Source: Chloroflexota bacterium (GTDB taxonomy: Bacteria > Chloroflexota > Anaerolineae > Ardenticatenales > Ardenticatenaceae). Taken from it: DNA of 15,404 nucleotides. Of the stretch, positions 6,944-13,093 are shown one piece after another. Position numbers and translations under genes: made by a program. The notes under the pieces were generated by a model. It ran no database searches. It saw nothing but the letters and a program-made list of their open reading frames with translations, and was not told the origin of the DNA. Every line of letters begins with the position of its first letter. Position 1 is the first letter of the stretch. The DNA is taken from positions 1 to 15,404 of the forward strand of contig DOUV01000116.1 of assembly GCA_003520455.1 (NCBI GenBank), written 5' to 3'.

Positions 6944-7651
6944 ATGAACGACTCTCAGCAGCCCGTCGGCTTCGTTGCGCTCTGGCACAACAAGCCATCC
7001 GAGTACTACGCGCCGCCCGACGAGGAGCGCGAGACCGGGGCTCGTATCGAACAGGCTTTTGCCAACGGCCGCGCCCGCGGGATTCGGATGTTCGGGCGCT
7101 ATGACTGCCGCTGGTCGAGCGCCGAGCAGTATTTCACCTTCTGGCTCTGCCCGAACCTGGAGGCGCTCGAGGCCACGATAGATGACCTCGAGCGGGCGGG
7201 CGACTTCAAGTTCGCCGATTCCGAGCATATCATCGGCATTCGTATGGATGACCCGGGGATGATCGACGAGGCCGTGCTGGCAACGGTGGAGACGGAGCCG
7301 CACGTGGGCTTCTTCGCCATCTGGCGGCGCAAAGACTCCTACTACCGGGCCAACCCCGAGACCTGGACCACGCTCGATCGTGCGGTCCACGATGTCTTCG
7401 ATATCGCCCGCGCGCGAGGGGTGCGGATGCTCGGCCGGTACGACTGCCGCTGGTCGACCGACTGGGAGTATTTCACGTTCTGGCTCGTGCCCGACCTGGA
7501 GAGGCTTGAGGGGATCATCGACAAGCTTGAGCGCGCCGGCGATTTTTTCTTCGCGGACTCGCGCCACGTGATCGGCATCCTGGACCCCCATTTCCGCTTT
7601 GCAACCCACCGTCAGATCAGCGACAAGAAGGGGCAGCAGCACGATGAGTAA
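6944..7651 (+). CDS. Protein of unknown function with two tandem copies of a ~113-residue domain
   Basis: I do not recognise a named family. The 235-residue protein is an internal duplication. Residues about 7-100 (PVGFVALWHNK to SEHIIGI) align with about 120-213 (HVGFFAIWRRK to SRHVIGI). GRYDCRW recurs at 51-57 and 164-170, exactly 113 residues apart. Each copy shows a beta-alpha-beta-beta-alpha-beta pattern: GFxAxW strand, helix, GRYDCRWSxxxxYFTFW hairpin, then PxLExLExxIDxLERAGDF helix. This suggests a ferredoxin-like dimeric alpha-beta barrel fold such as EthD or NIPSNAP, where two domains would form a pseudo-dimer. There is no signal peptide or membrane helix, so it is cytoplasmic. It starts 23 bases after the permease with a weak G-rich ribosome site and overlaps the next gene, which carries a third copy. 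An enzyme or binding protein for the imported sugar is a guess. Confidence 0.8.
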   Translation: MNDSQQPVGFVALWHNKPSEYYAPPDEERETGARIEQAFANGRARGIRMFGRYDCRWSSAEQYFTFWLCPNLEALEATIDDLERAGDFKFADSEHIIGIRMDDPGMIDEAVLATVETEPHVGFFAIWRRKDSYYRANPETWTTLDRAVHDVFDIARARGVRMLGRYDCRWSTDWEYFTFWLVPDLERLEGIIDKLERAGDFFFADSRHVIGILDPHFRFATHRQISDKKGQQHDE

Positions 7652-7985
7652 GGCGACAGCGCAGCCGCTGGGCTGGGTCAAGTTCTGGAAGCCGACGGAT
7701 GACTGGTACTATCTGGAGCCGGCCTCCCGGCAGGCGTACCTGGATTCGTACGGACGATGCGTCGCCCGGGCGACCGAGCGCGGCGCGCGCCTGTTGGGGA
7801 CCTACAAGTGCCGCGGGCAGTCGCGGTGGGCGCGGTTCGAGGTCTGGGAGTTTCCCGACGTGCAGGTGATCATCGACTTCACCAACGACCTTGAGGAGGT
7901 CGGGCACTATCAGTACTTCGCTGAGGAAAACACGGTCGGGCGTCGATATGAGCGGACAGGCAACGCCGAGACTTGGGTCATCTAG
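7644..7985 (+). CDS. Single-domain paralogue of the upstream duplicated unknown protein
   Basis: A 113-residue cytoplasmic protein of unknown function, matching in length one repeat unit of the preceding gene. Its PLGWVKFWKP, GTYKCRGQSRWARFEVWEFP and DLEEVGHYQYFAEENTVG line up with the corresponding segments of both upstream copies. The G-x-Y-x-C-R core (residues 52-57), a Phe-x-x-Trp and the Leu-Glu-x-x-Gly turn are kept. It is much more diverged than the two upstream copies are from each other, so it split off earlier. The ATG at 7644 overlaps the upstream TAA (ATGAGTAA), which implies translational coupling, and AAGGGG stands about ten bases before it. The two proteins may form one hetero-oligomer; this is inference. 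Confidence 0.78.
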   Translation: MSKATAQPLGWVKFWKPTDDWYYLEPASRQAYLDSYGRCVARATERGARLLGTYKCRGQSRWARFEVWEFPDVQVIIDFTNDLEEVGHYQYFAEENTVGRRYERTGNAETWVI

Positions 7986-8002
7986 ACTGCACGGGAGGGA
8001 GT

Positions 8003-8518
8003 ATGTCTCAGCAGCACGCCGTGACGGCCGAAGAATTGACCGTCGAGGGTTTCGCACCCTACGGCCAGGCGGTTTTGGTTCCCGAAATTCCGGCGCCCAA
8101 GACCGGTGAGGACTGGGATTGTTGGTTCGGCCTGGGAAGCTTGAGCGAGAGCCGGGCCGCGGTCGGCATCGTGCTCACGCGCCCCACGAACAGGTTGATC
8201 ACGACCATGGAGCGCGAGCCGACAACAGAATTTCTTCTCCCCATCAGCGGCCTTGTGATCCAGGCCGTGGCCGTGCCCGGCGACCTGACGGACCACGGCC
8301 AGCAACCCGATGCCTCGACTGTACGCGCCTTCATCATCCGGCCGGGGCAGGCCATCATCATGGCGCCCGGCACCTGGCACTGGGCCGCGCTGCCGCTCGA
8401 CCGCGAGACACTCTACTACTTTGTGACGGAGCCCCATCCGCTCGAGCCTGGGCGCGAGGCAAGTCCGTGGGTTCCCTTCAAGAACGGCGACACCGTGCGG
8501 GTAGTGATCCCGAGGTAG
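8003..8518 (+). CDS. Ureidoglycolate lyase-like cupin (AllA family)
   Basis: A 171-residue cytoplasmic protein of the AllA fold, close to the usual length of about 160-170. The N-terminus has LTVEGFAPYGQAV, typical of the family. MEREPTTEFLLPISG (about 69-83) and IMAPGTWHWAALPL (about 119-132, with H126) match the metal/substrate region of ureidoglycolate lyases, which convert ureidoglycolate to glyoxylate and urea. No allantoinase or allantoate amidohydrolase accompanies it, so the ureide reaction is doubtful here. A sugar-acid or other alpha-hydroxy/ureido substrate is equally possible. ACGGGAGGGAG directly before the ATG at 8003 fixes the start; an upstream in-frame start at 7973 would overlap the previous gene. 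Nine bases separate it from the kinase gene. Confidence 0.8.
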   Translation: MSQQHAVTAEELTVEGFAPYGQAVLVPEIPAPKTGEDWDCWFGLGSLSESRAAVGIVLTRPTNRLITTMEREPTTEFLLPISGLVIQAVAVPGDLTDHGQQPDASTVRAFIIRPGQAIIMAPGTWHWAALPLDRETLYYFVTEPHPLEPGREASPWVPFKNGDTVRVVIPR

Positions 8519-8527
8519 GTTATAATA

Positions 8528-9457
8528 ATGGAAGTGATCGGCGTCGGTGACGCGGACGTCGACATCTACCTGGATGTCGATCACATTCCCGGGCGCGACG
8601 AGAAGCTGCTCGCGCGTCGTGTGGACCTCTGCCCGGGTGGGATGGTCGCGAACTTCCTCGTCGCGCTGTGCCGGCTAGGCACGACGTGCGGCTTCCATGG
8701 GCCGGTCGGCGACGATGAATTCGGCCGTCGGGTTCTCGACAGCCTCGCGGCCAACGGCGTCGACATCAGCGGTGCGGTCGTCAAGCCTGGGGGGCAGACC
8801 TATTTTTGTACAGTGATGCTCGATGAGAGCGGTGAGAAGTCGTTGGTGGTCGCGCCGACCGACTGCCTCTTCCCCCAGCCTGAGGACGTCGACGCCGAGG
8901 TGATCGCCCAAGCATGCCACCTCCACACGACCGCAGCAGTCATCCCGACGGCCTCCAAGGCGGTCCGGATCGCCAAGCAACACGGGCTGACGGTCTCACT
9001 GGATCTCGAAGCCAGCAATGCTCGGCATCCGGACATGCCTGCGCTGCTCGCCGATGTGGACGTCCTCTTTGTCAACCAGGGGGCCCTCCGGCTCCTCAAC
9101 AATTCGGGCTCGCCTCAGGAGGTCGCCGAACGCCTCCTCGAGTACGGGCCCTCGGTCGTCTGCGTGACGATGGGTGCTGCCGGGGCGCTGGTCGCCAGCG
9201 CGGACGGGTCGCTGCAGGTTGCGGTCTTCCCGGTCACCGTCGTGGATTCGACTGGCGCCGGTGATTGCTTCGCAGCCGGCTGCGTTCACGGCTTTCTCAA
9301 AGGGTGGCCACTCTCCGCTACAGCAACCTTTGCCAGCGCTGTCGGCGCGATCAGCGTCACCCAGCGCGGCGGCCATACCGGCACCCCGACCGCGGACGAG
9401 GTCCGCGCCTTTCTGGCGTCGCGAGGCTATGACCTCGCCCAGTGGCTTCAGTCATAG
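8528..9457 (+). CDS. PfkB-family carbohydrate kinase
   Basis: A 309-residue ribokinase-superfamily kinase that transfers phosphate from ATP to a sugar-type hydroxyl. The first family signature, PGGMVANFLVALCRLG, is at about 36-51. The second, VVDSTGAGDCFAAGCVHGF, is at about 238-256 and contains the catalytic base D246 and the anion hole GAGD. DFxR- or IolC-specific features are absent, and it is clearly different from the iolC kinase at 14072. Relatives include fructoselysine 6-kinase (FrlD), ribokinase and 2-keto-3-deoxygluconate kinase. With a SIS protein following and a HutC-type regulator leading the operon, phosphorylation of a fructosamine or amino sugar is an attractive inference. The start ATG follows a GAGG/GGTAGG site at 8512-8520. 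Confidence 0.9.
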   Translation: MEVIGVGDADVDIYLDVDHIPGRDEKLLARRVDLCPGGMVANFLVALCRLGTTCGFHGPVGDDEFGRRVLDSLAANGVDISGAVVKPGGQTYFCTVMLDESGEKSLVVAPTDCLFPQPEDVDAEVIAQACHLHTTAAVIPTASKAVRIAKQHGLTVSLDLEASNARHPDMPALLADVDVLFVNQGALRLLNNSGSPQEVAERLLEYGPSVVCVTMGAAGALVASADGSLQVAVFPVTVVDSTGAGDCFAAGCVHGFLKGWPLSATATFASAVGAISVTQRGGHTGTPTADEVRAFLASRGYDLAQWLQS

Positions 9458-9494
9458 CTGGGGCGCGCCGATGGATGGAGGAGACTCTTGTCAG

Positions 9495-9947
9495 ATGACA
9501 CTTCGTCAGACCAACGCTGCCCCTCCGCCCCTCCCAGAGTCCGCCCGGCCTCTGCTGGACCGACTCTTCAGCGGAGAGTTCCTCGGGGCGAGCCGCAACA
9601 TGCGCCAGATCAACGATCTCTTCTGCGCCATGGCGGATGCCTGGGAAGGTTCCGCCGAGGATCTGATCAAGACATTGCTGGCGACGGGCGACTTTCTGGC
9701 CGTGACCCGCGGCCGCAATACCCCGGCGATCGGGAACGCGATCCGCCTGGTCCTGAACGGTCTGGATGAGATAGCATCGTCGCGCGTCGCCGATGTGCGC
9801 GATTTCATCCATGCCCGTCGCGAGGCGTACAACGCCCGCTCGCTCCGCAATGTCGCTCGCATTGCCGAGTACGGGGCCAGCGTCCTCTTGGGTTGTGAGA
9901 CGGTGCTGGCGTACGACTACAGCAGATTAGTGACGGTGCGTTGGTGA
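9495..9947 (+). pseudogene. Truncated eIF2B/MtnA-like protein (N-terminal half only)
   Basis: A 150-residue frame that looks like the helical N-terminal half of an eIF2B-alpha/MtnA/ribose-1,5-bisphosphate isomerase-type protein. TRGRNTPAIGNAIRLVLNGL (about 74-93) and IAEYGASVLLGCETVLAYDY (about 124-143), followed by SRLV, match the family. The same region of eIF2B proteins ends in a segment of the type YSRVV before the Rossmann-fold half. Here the frame stops at RW with TGA at 9945-9947, so the whole C-terminal nucleotide/sugar-phosphate half (about 150-170 residues) is missing. The SIS-protein sequence takes over immediately in another frame. The start at 9495 is served by GGAGGAG at 9477-9483, 11 bases away; ATG 9471 is an alternative. 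In an intact relative this would probably be an aldose-ketose phosphate isomerase. As it stands it is a likely remnant or an assembly artefact. Confidence 0.65.
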
Positions 9948-10600
9948 TTCCTTTCCGCTCGCACTCGCGAAAGACGCCCCACACAACGGACTACCTCACC
10001 AGCCTGCTCGCGATTGCGACGATCATCGAGTCGTTGGGGGGCAGCCCGATCCCGGCACTCGACAGTTTGCCAGCGATGTTTGCTGGCGCGCTGAATGGAT
10101 TGGAACAACCATGCCAGGAGCTTGGCGCAGCCTTGGCCTCGCAGGAGCGGTTCTACTTCTTCGGCGCGGGACCCCACTTTGCCACCGCGCAGTATGGGGC
10201 GGCGAAGTTTTGGGAGGCGGGCGGCCTCCGGGCCTTCCCCTTCGAGCTGGAGGAGGTGGCCCACGGGCCGCACATGGTTCTCGATCCCGGCGATCCGGTC
10301 TTTCTGGTCGCGCCCGCGGGCTCAAGCCTCGACCGGGCCGTGGCCATAGCGAGTGGCCTCCGGCAGATCGGGGTCACGTGCGTTGCCATCTCGGATGCGC
10401 CTGAATCGTTCTCGGGAATTCGAACACTCACGACGCCCTCGATCGCAGAGGAATGGTCGCCGTTTCTGACCTGCCTGCCCCTACAATGGCTCTGCTGGGC
10501 CGTGGCGACCGCGAAGGGCTATGATGTGGTGCGCAAGAATGGCCGGCGCGAGAACGCAGAGATGTACGAAGCGGTACATCGACAGTGGGTACGGGCTTGA
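9941..10600 (+). pseudogene. Truncated SIS-domain protein (GlmS/AgaS/FrlB type), C-terminal half
   Basis: The open frame gives 219 residues from a TTG at 9941. In this frame the similarity seems to begin slightly earlier, near 9926 (ISDGALVIPF), inside the upstream gene. RKTPHTTDYLTSLLAIATII corresponds to the end of the first SIS domain in two-SIS proteins. The second SIS domain is complete: FYFFGAGPHFATAQYGAAKF at about 90-109, then the catalytic-type ELEEVAHGPHM and FLVAPAGSS, and a C-terminal REN..Y region. The first SIS domain (about 140 residues) is absent. Full-length relatives (about 340-370 residues) are sugar-phosphate isomerases, deaminases or fructosamine-6-phosphate deglycases. 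No ribosome site precedes the TTG, and the reading frame is fused out of frame to the eIF2B-like half. A functional half-protein cannot be excluded. Confidence 0.65.
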
Positions 10601-10706
10601 AAGGGGCGGGGAGCGTAATAGAGCCGGCGGCAGGGGCGGAGAAAGCCGCCACGCGCGAAGAAGTCTGGTCGGAATTGCGCCATGTTGCGCGACCCGACTC
10701 TCGCTT

Positions 10707-11450
10707 TCATTCACCCGCGCTGATCTTTCCATCCAGCAGCCTGGCGGCGACCTCTACCTCCGGCTCCAAAGCGACGATGGGGGTGGCGACGGCCGGATCG
10801 GGGCACGGCAGCCCGAAGCGGTTGAGCCAGACCGCCCGAATCCCGGCGGCGTGGGCCCCCAGGATGTCAGCCTGCCAGGAATCGCCGACCATCACCGCGG
10901 CCTCGCGGTCGCAGCCGAGTCGCCGGAGGGCCGCTTCAAAGATGGCTGGATCGGGTTTGGCGACGCCGATCTCCTCGGAGGTTATCAGGACGTCGATCAG
11001 TGGCGCGAGGCCGCAGACCGCGAGCTTATCTTGCTGTTCCGCGGTCACGTGGTTCGTGACGACCCCGATTCGAACGAAGGAGCGCAGGTGCTGGAGGAGG
11101 GGAACCGCGCCGGGGACCGGCCGGCTCGCCGCGTGATACGCATCGCGGTAGGCTATCGCGGCGTCTCTGATCGCCTCCTCCGAGACCCGCTCGCCGGCCC
11201 GTGTCAAGAACTCCCGCAAGCGTGCCACGCGGGCTTCGTCAAGCGTGAGGAGACCCTGGAGGACTCGCGAATGGAACTCTTCGACCAGGTCGCTGTAGAT
11301 GGCTTCGAGCGCCCGGAGTGGCCTGTGGTGCAAGCCCCGGTAGCGGCGTTGAACTGCAGCCAGGCCTGCTCGGGCGCTGTGGGTATGATCAACAAGGGTA
11401 TCGTCCAGATCGAACAGTACGGCCTTTACCGTTGCACGTGGGTGGCGCAT
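10707..11450 (-). CDS. HAD-superfamily hydrolase (YjjG/phosphoglycolate phosphatase-like)
   Basis: A 247-residue cytoplasmic phosphatase, convergent with the damaged SIS gene. All four HAD motifs are visible: FDLDDTL (nucleophile D14, acid D16), VVTNH (T132), KPDP (K165) and MVGDSWQADI (D190, D195). The helical cap between motifs I and II makes it subfamily IA. GVAKPDPAIF and the FDLDDTLVDH start resemble YjjG-type nucleotidases, but phosphoglycolate or sugar phosphates are equally possible. The ATG at 11448-11450 gives a normal N-terminus, but a GAGGAA is about 17 bases upstream, too far to be strong. A GTG a few codons inside is an alternative. It stands alone between the two sugar clusters and need not belong to either pathway. 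Confidence 0.9.
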   Translation of the reverse strand: MRHPRATVKAVLFDLDDTLVDHTHSARAGLAAVQRRYRGLHHRPLRALEAIYSDLVEEFHSRVLQGLLTLDEARVARLREFLTRAGERVSEEAIRDAAIAYRDAYHAASRPVPGAVPLLQHLRSFVRIGVVTNHVTAEQQDKLAVCGLAPLIDVLITSEEIGVAKPDPAIFEAALRRLGCDREAAVMVGDSWQADILGAHAAGIRAVWLNRFGLPCPDPAVATPIVALEPEVEVAARLLDGKISAGE

Positions 11451-11928
11451 GGTAGCTTGTGCTCATTCCTCAGAGCAAATCCCGATTCCTCTGTATGGTT
11501 CATCCTCGCCCAGATTTCGTTGGCACTTTCGGGATCGTCGCGGGGCGTAAAGCGCCGGTGGCGGACCGCCCGGTGCCGTCGAGGCGTCCCGCCAGGACGT
11601 CTCGACGGCGCTGGAACTCCGTATGAGTGACACAATCGGTAGCCGGGAGTGGCAGGCGACGGCGGTTGTCGTCTGGGACTCACCGCGGGCCACGAGGACA
11701 GTGTCAACCAGGCTTTGACCCATCCCTCTCGAAACCAGATTGTACTGCGCTCCTTCCGAACAGACCAAAACTGTGGACCTCCGGGACCGCTCACAAGCCG
11801 GGCGATCGAGGGGCGACGCACGTTCATCGCGGTCTGAGGGGCTGTGGAAGGCCGTGCGACCCGGCCTCGTGCGCCTGCCCGACGTCCACAGATGCGTCGT
11901 AGGTGGACAATTCTACTCGCGCGGCTGG
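11451..11928. other. Intergenic stretch without a recognisable gene
   Basis: This stretch lies between the divergent HAD and LacI genes. Both strands are open over long distances because of high GC, but none of the translations resembles a protein family, and none has a ribosome site or matches its neighbours. I see no tRNA or other structured RNA that I can name. It holds a strong hairpin at 11575-11609 (listed separately). A weak inverted repeat, GTCCAC (11884-11889) with GTGGAC (11903-11908), lies just before the LacI promoter. No clear promoter for the HAD gene is seen. A decayed gene is possible. Confidence 0.5.
11575..11609. repeat. Perfectly paired 15-bp hairpin in the intergenic region
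   Basis: Positions 11575-11589 pair with 11595-11609 over 15 bp, with one G-T wobble (11584 with 11600) and a five-base loop at 11590-11594. The outer eight pairs are CCGTCGAG with CTCGACGG. No T-run follows on either strand, so it is not an intrinsic terminator. It could be a REP-like element, a remnant of a mobile element end, or a structured RNA stem. Nothing coding overlaps it. Confidence 0.6.
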
Positions 11929-11957
11929 TTGACACTCGCGTTTCAGGCTGATATACT
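11929..11957 (+). promoter_or_regulatory. Sigma70-type promoter of the LacI regulator gene
   Basis: TTGACA at 11929-11934 is a perfect -35. After exactly 17 bases, TATACT at 11952-11957 matches five of six -10 positions. Transcription would start near 11964, about 42 bases before the ATG at 12006. It is the best promoter in the window and probably also drives iolB, iolC and the genes after them, since the gaps between these genes are short. Confidence 0.8.
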
Positions 11958-11971
11958 CCGCTCCGAAGCGG

Positions 11972-11985
11972 TGCACACGTGTGCA
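11972..11985. promoter_or_regulatory. Palindromic LacI-family operator
   Basis: TGCACACGTGTGCA is a perfect 14-bp palindrome with the central CG step typical of LacI/GalR-family operators (compare the TGCAAACGTTTGCA type). It lies 15 bases after the -10 hexamer, a few bases past the predicted transcription start and ahead of the lacI-type gene. It is therefore placed for autorepression by the encoded protein. Confidence 0.75.
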
Positions 11986-12005
11986 ATTTCGACTTGGAGC
12001 CAGCA

Positions 12006-13007
12006 ATGCCGGTCTCGATCAAGGACATCGCTCGGGCTGCGGGGGTCTCGCATTCTACCGTCTCTCGCGCCCTGCGCGGGCACCCGGCCATCAGCGAGGC
12101 GACACGCTCTCGCGTGTCGCAGCTGGCAGCTGAGATGGGCTACAGCCCCAGCGCGGTGGCGCGTGGGCTTCGTACCAGCCGCACCCGCGTCATTGGGCTG
12201 GTAGTCACCCATCTGACAGATCCGTTCCTGACCGAGGTCGTGCAGGGGATCGAGGCTTTGGCACTTGATGCCGGCTACAGCCTCTTTCTGGCGACCTCCA
12301 ACGTGGACCCCGACCGGGAGGTGGCCGTGGTCAAGGCCTTCCGGGAGCAGCGCGTGGACGGAATCCTGGTGAGTTCGTCGCGTGTTGGTGAGCGGTACCT
12401 GCCACTCCTCGCGGAGAGCCAGGTCCCCATCGTCTTGATCAATAACCAGCACGATGGCACCTTTGCCTTCAGCGTTACCAACGACGACCGCTACGGGGCG
12501 GAGGTCGTGACGCGCCACCTGATCGAGTCAGGCCACGAGCGAATTGCCTATCTCGGCAATCATCGGGGCGGCCAGACGGATGTAGATCGGCTGGCGGGCT
12601 ACCGGGCGGCCCTCCATGCTGCGGGGCTGACGCCCGATCCTGCGCTCGTCGTGCACGGTCCAAATGGCCGTGCGCCGGGCGGCGAGGCCGGTGTTCAAGC
12701 ACTCTTCCCACTCGATCCTCATCCCACAGGCCTGGTCTGCTACAATGACATGATGGCACTGGGGGCGCTGCATAGGCTCAAGCAGGCCGGCGTACGCATC
12801 CCCGAGGATCTTTCGATCACCGGCTACGATGGGATCAGCCTGGTCGCCTATGCCGACCCACCCCTGACCACTTTTGCCCAGCCGACCTTTGAACTCGGCC
12901 GGCGTGCGATGCAGATGCTGCTCAGCCTCATGGCCGGGCAGGATGGGGAGCACATTTTGCTCCGCGGCGAGTTGATTGTCCGCCAAAGCACGGCGCCTCG
13001 CAGTTGA
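12006..13007 (+). CDS. LacI-family transcriptional regulator of the inositol cluster
   Basis: A 333-residue repressor. The N-terminal helix-turn-helix is SIKDIARAAGVSHSTVSRAL (about 4-23). The hinge helix YSPSAVARGLRTSRT lies at about 46-60 and carries the minor-groove residues usual in this family. The periplasmic-binding-protein-like sensor runs from VIGLVVTHLTDPF (about 62) to LIVRQSTAPRS, with YNDMMALGAL and ITGYDG as typical landmarks. The ATG at 12006 has GGAG six bases before it. Longer in-frame starts (GTG 11979) would put the operator inside the gene and are less likely. The inducer is probably an inositol-derived intermediate because iolB and iolC follow directly, but this is inferred from position. 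Its own promoter and palindrome imply autoregulation. Confidence 0.93.
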   Translation: MPVSIKDIARAAGVSHSTVSRALRGHPAISEATRSRVSQLAAEMGYSPSAVARGLRTSRTRVIGLVVTHLTDPFLTEVVQGIEALALDAGYSLFLATSNVDPDREVAVVKAFREQRVDGILVSSSRVGERYLPLLAESQVPIVLINNQHDGTFAFSVTNDDRYGAEVVTRHLIESGHERIAYLGNHRGGQTDVDRLAGYRAALHAAGLTPDPALVVHGPNGRAPGGEAGVQALFPLDPHPTGLVCYNDMMALGALHRLKQAGVRIPEDLSITGYDGISLVAYADPPLTTFAQPTFELGRRAMQMLLSLMAGQDGEHILLRGELIVRQSTAPRS

Positions 13008-13069
13008 AGGTTGGAAGGTTGCAGGTTGCAGGTTGCGGCTCTGGAGCCGTAACCTGCAATCTGTTAATC
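13006..13069. repeat. Heptamer repeat forming a long imperfect hairpin between lacI-type gene and iolB
   Basis: Four copies of a GNAGGTT unit run from 13006 (overlapping the TGA of the regulator) to 13034. They are spaced seven bases apart except for one eight-base step. Their last two copies fold back on 13045-13064. The core stem 13028-13040 with 13045-13057 has 13 pairs (one wobble) around a CTGG loop. The pairing extends outward to 13021-13027 with 13058-13064. No T-run follows. It may be a partial attenuator or a mobile low-complexity repeat; both are inference. Confidence 0.65.
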
Positions 13070-13093
13070 CGCAACCGGAGTAAGGATTGCGAC

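Noticed and set aside
8521..8526. Perfect TATAAT hexamer just before the PfkB kinase gene
   Set aside because: No -35-like hexamer stands at 16-18 bases upstream, and a start site would fall inside the start of the coding region; probably chance in the ribosome-site spacer.
10635..10650. GGCGG/CCGCC hairpin between the convergent SIS and HAD genes as a terminator
   Set aside because: The stem is only five pairs and there is no T-run on either strand, so it is too weak to call.
10521..11630. Long plus-strand frame opposite the HAD hydrolase
   Set aside because: The minus strand holds all four HAD motifs; the plus-strand translation has no domain and overlaps the SIS gene end.
11463..11768. 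101-residue minus-strand reading frame in the intergenic region
   Set aside because: No ribosome site, no family resemblance and low-complexity basic composition; similar open frames occur on other strands there because of high GC.
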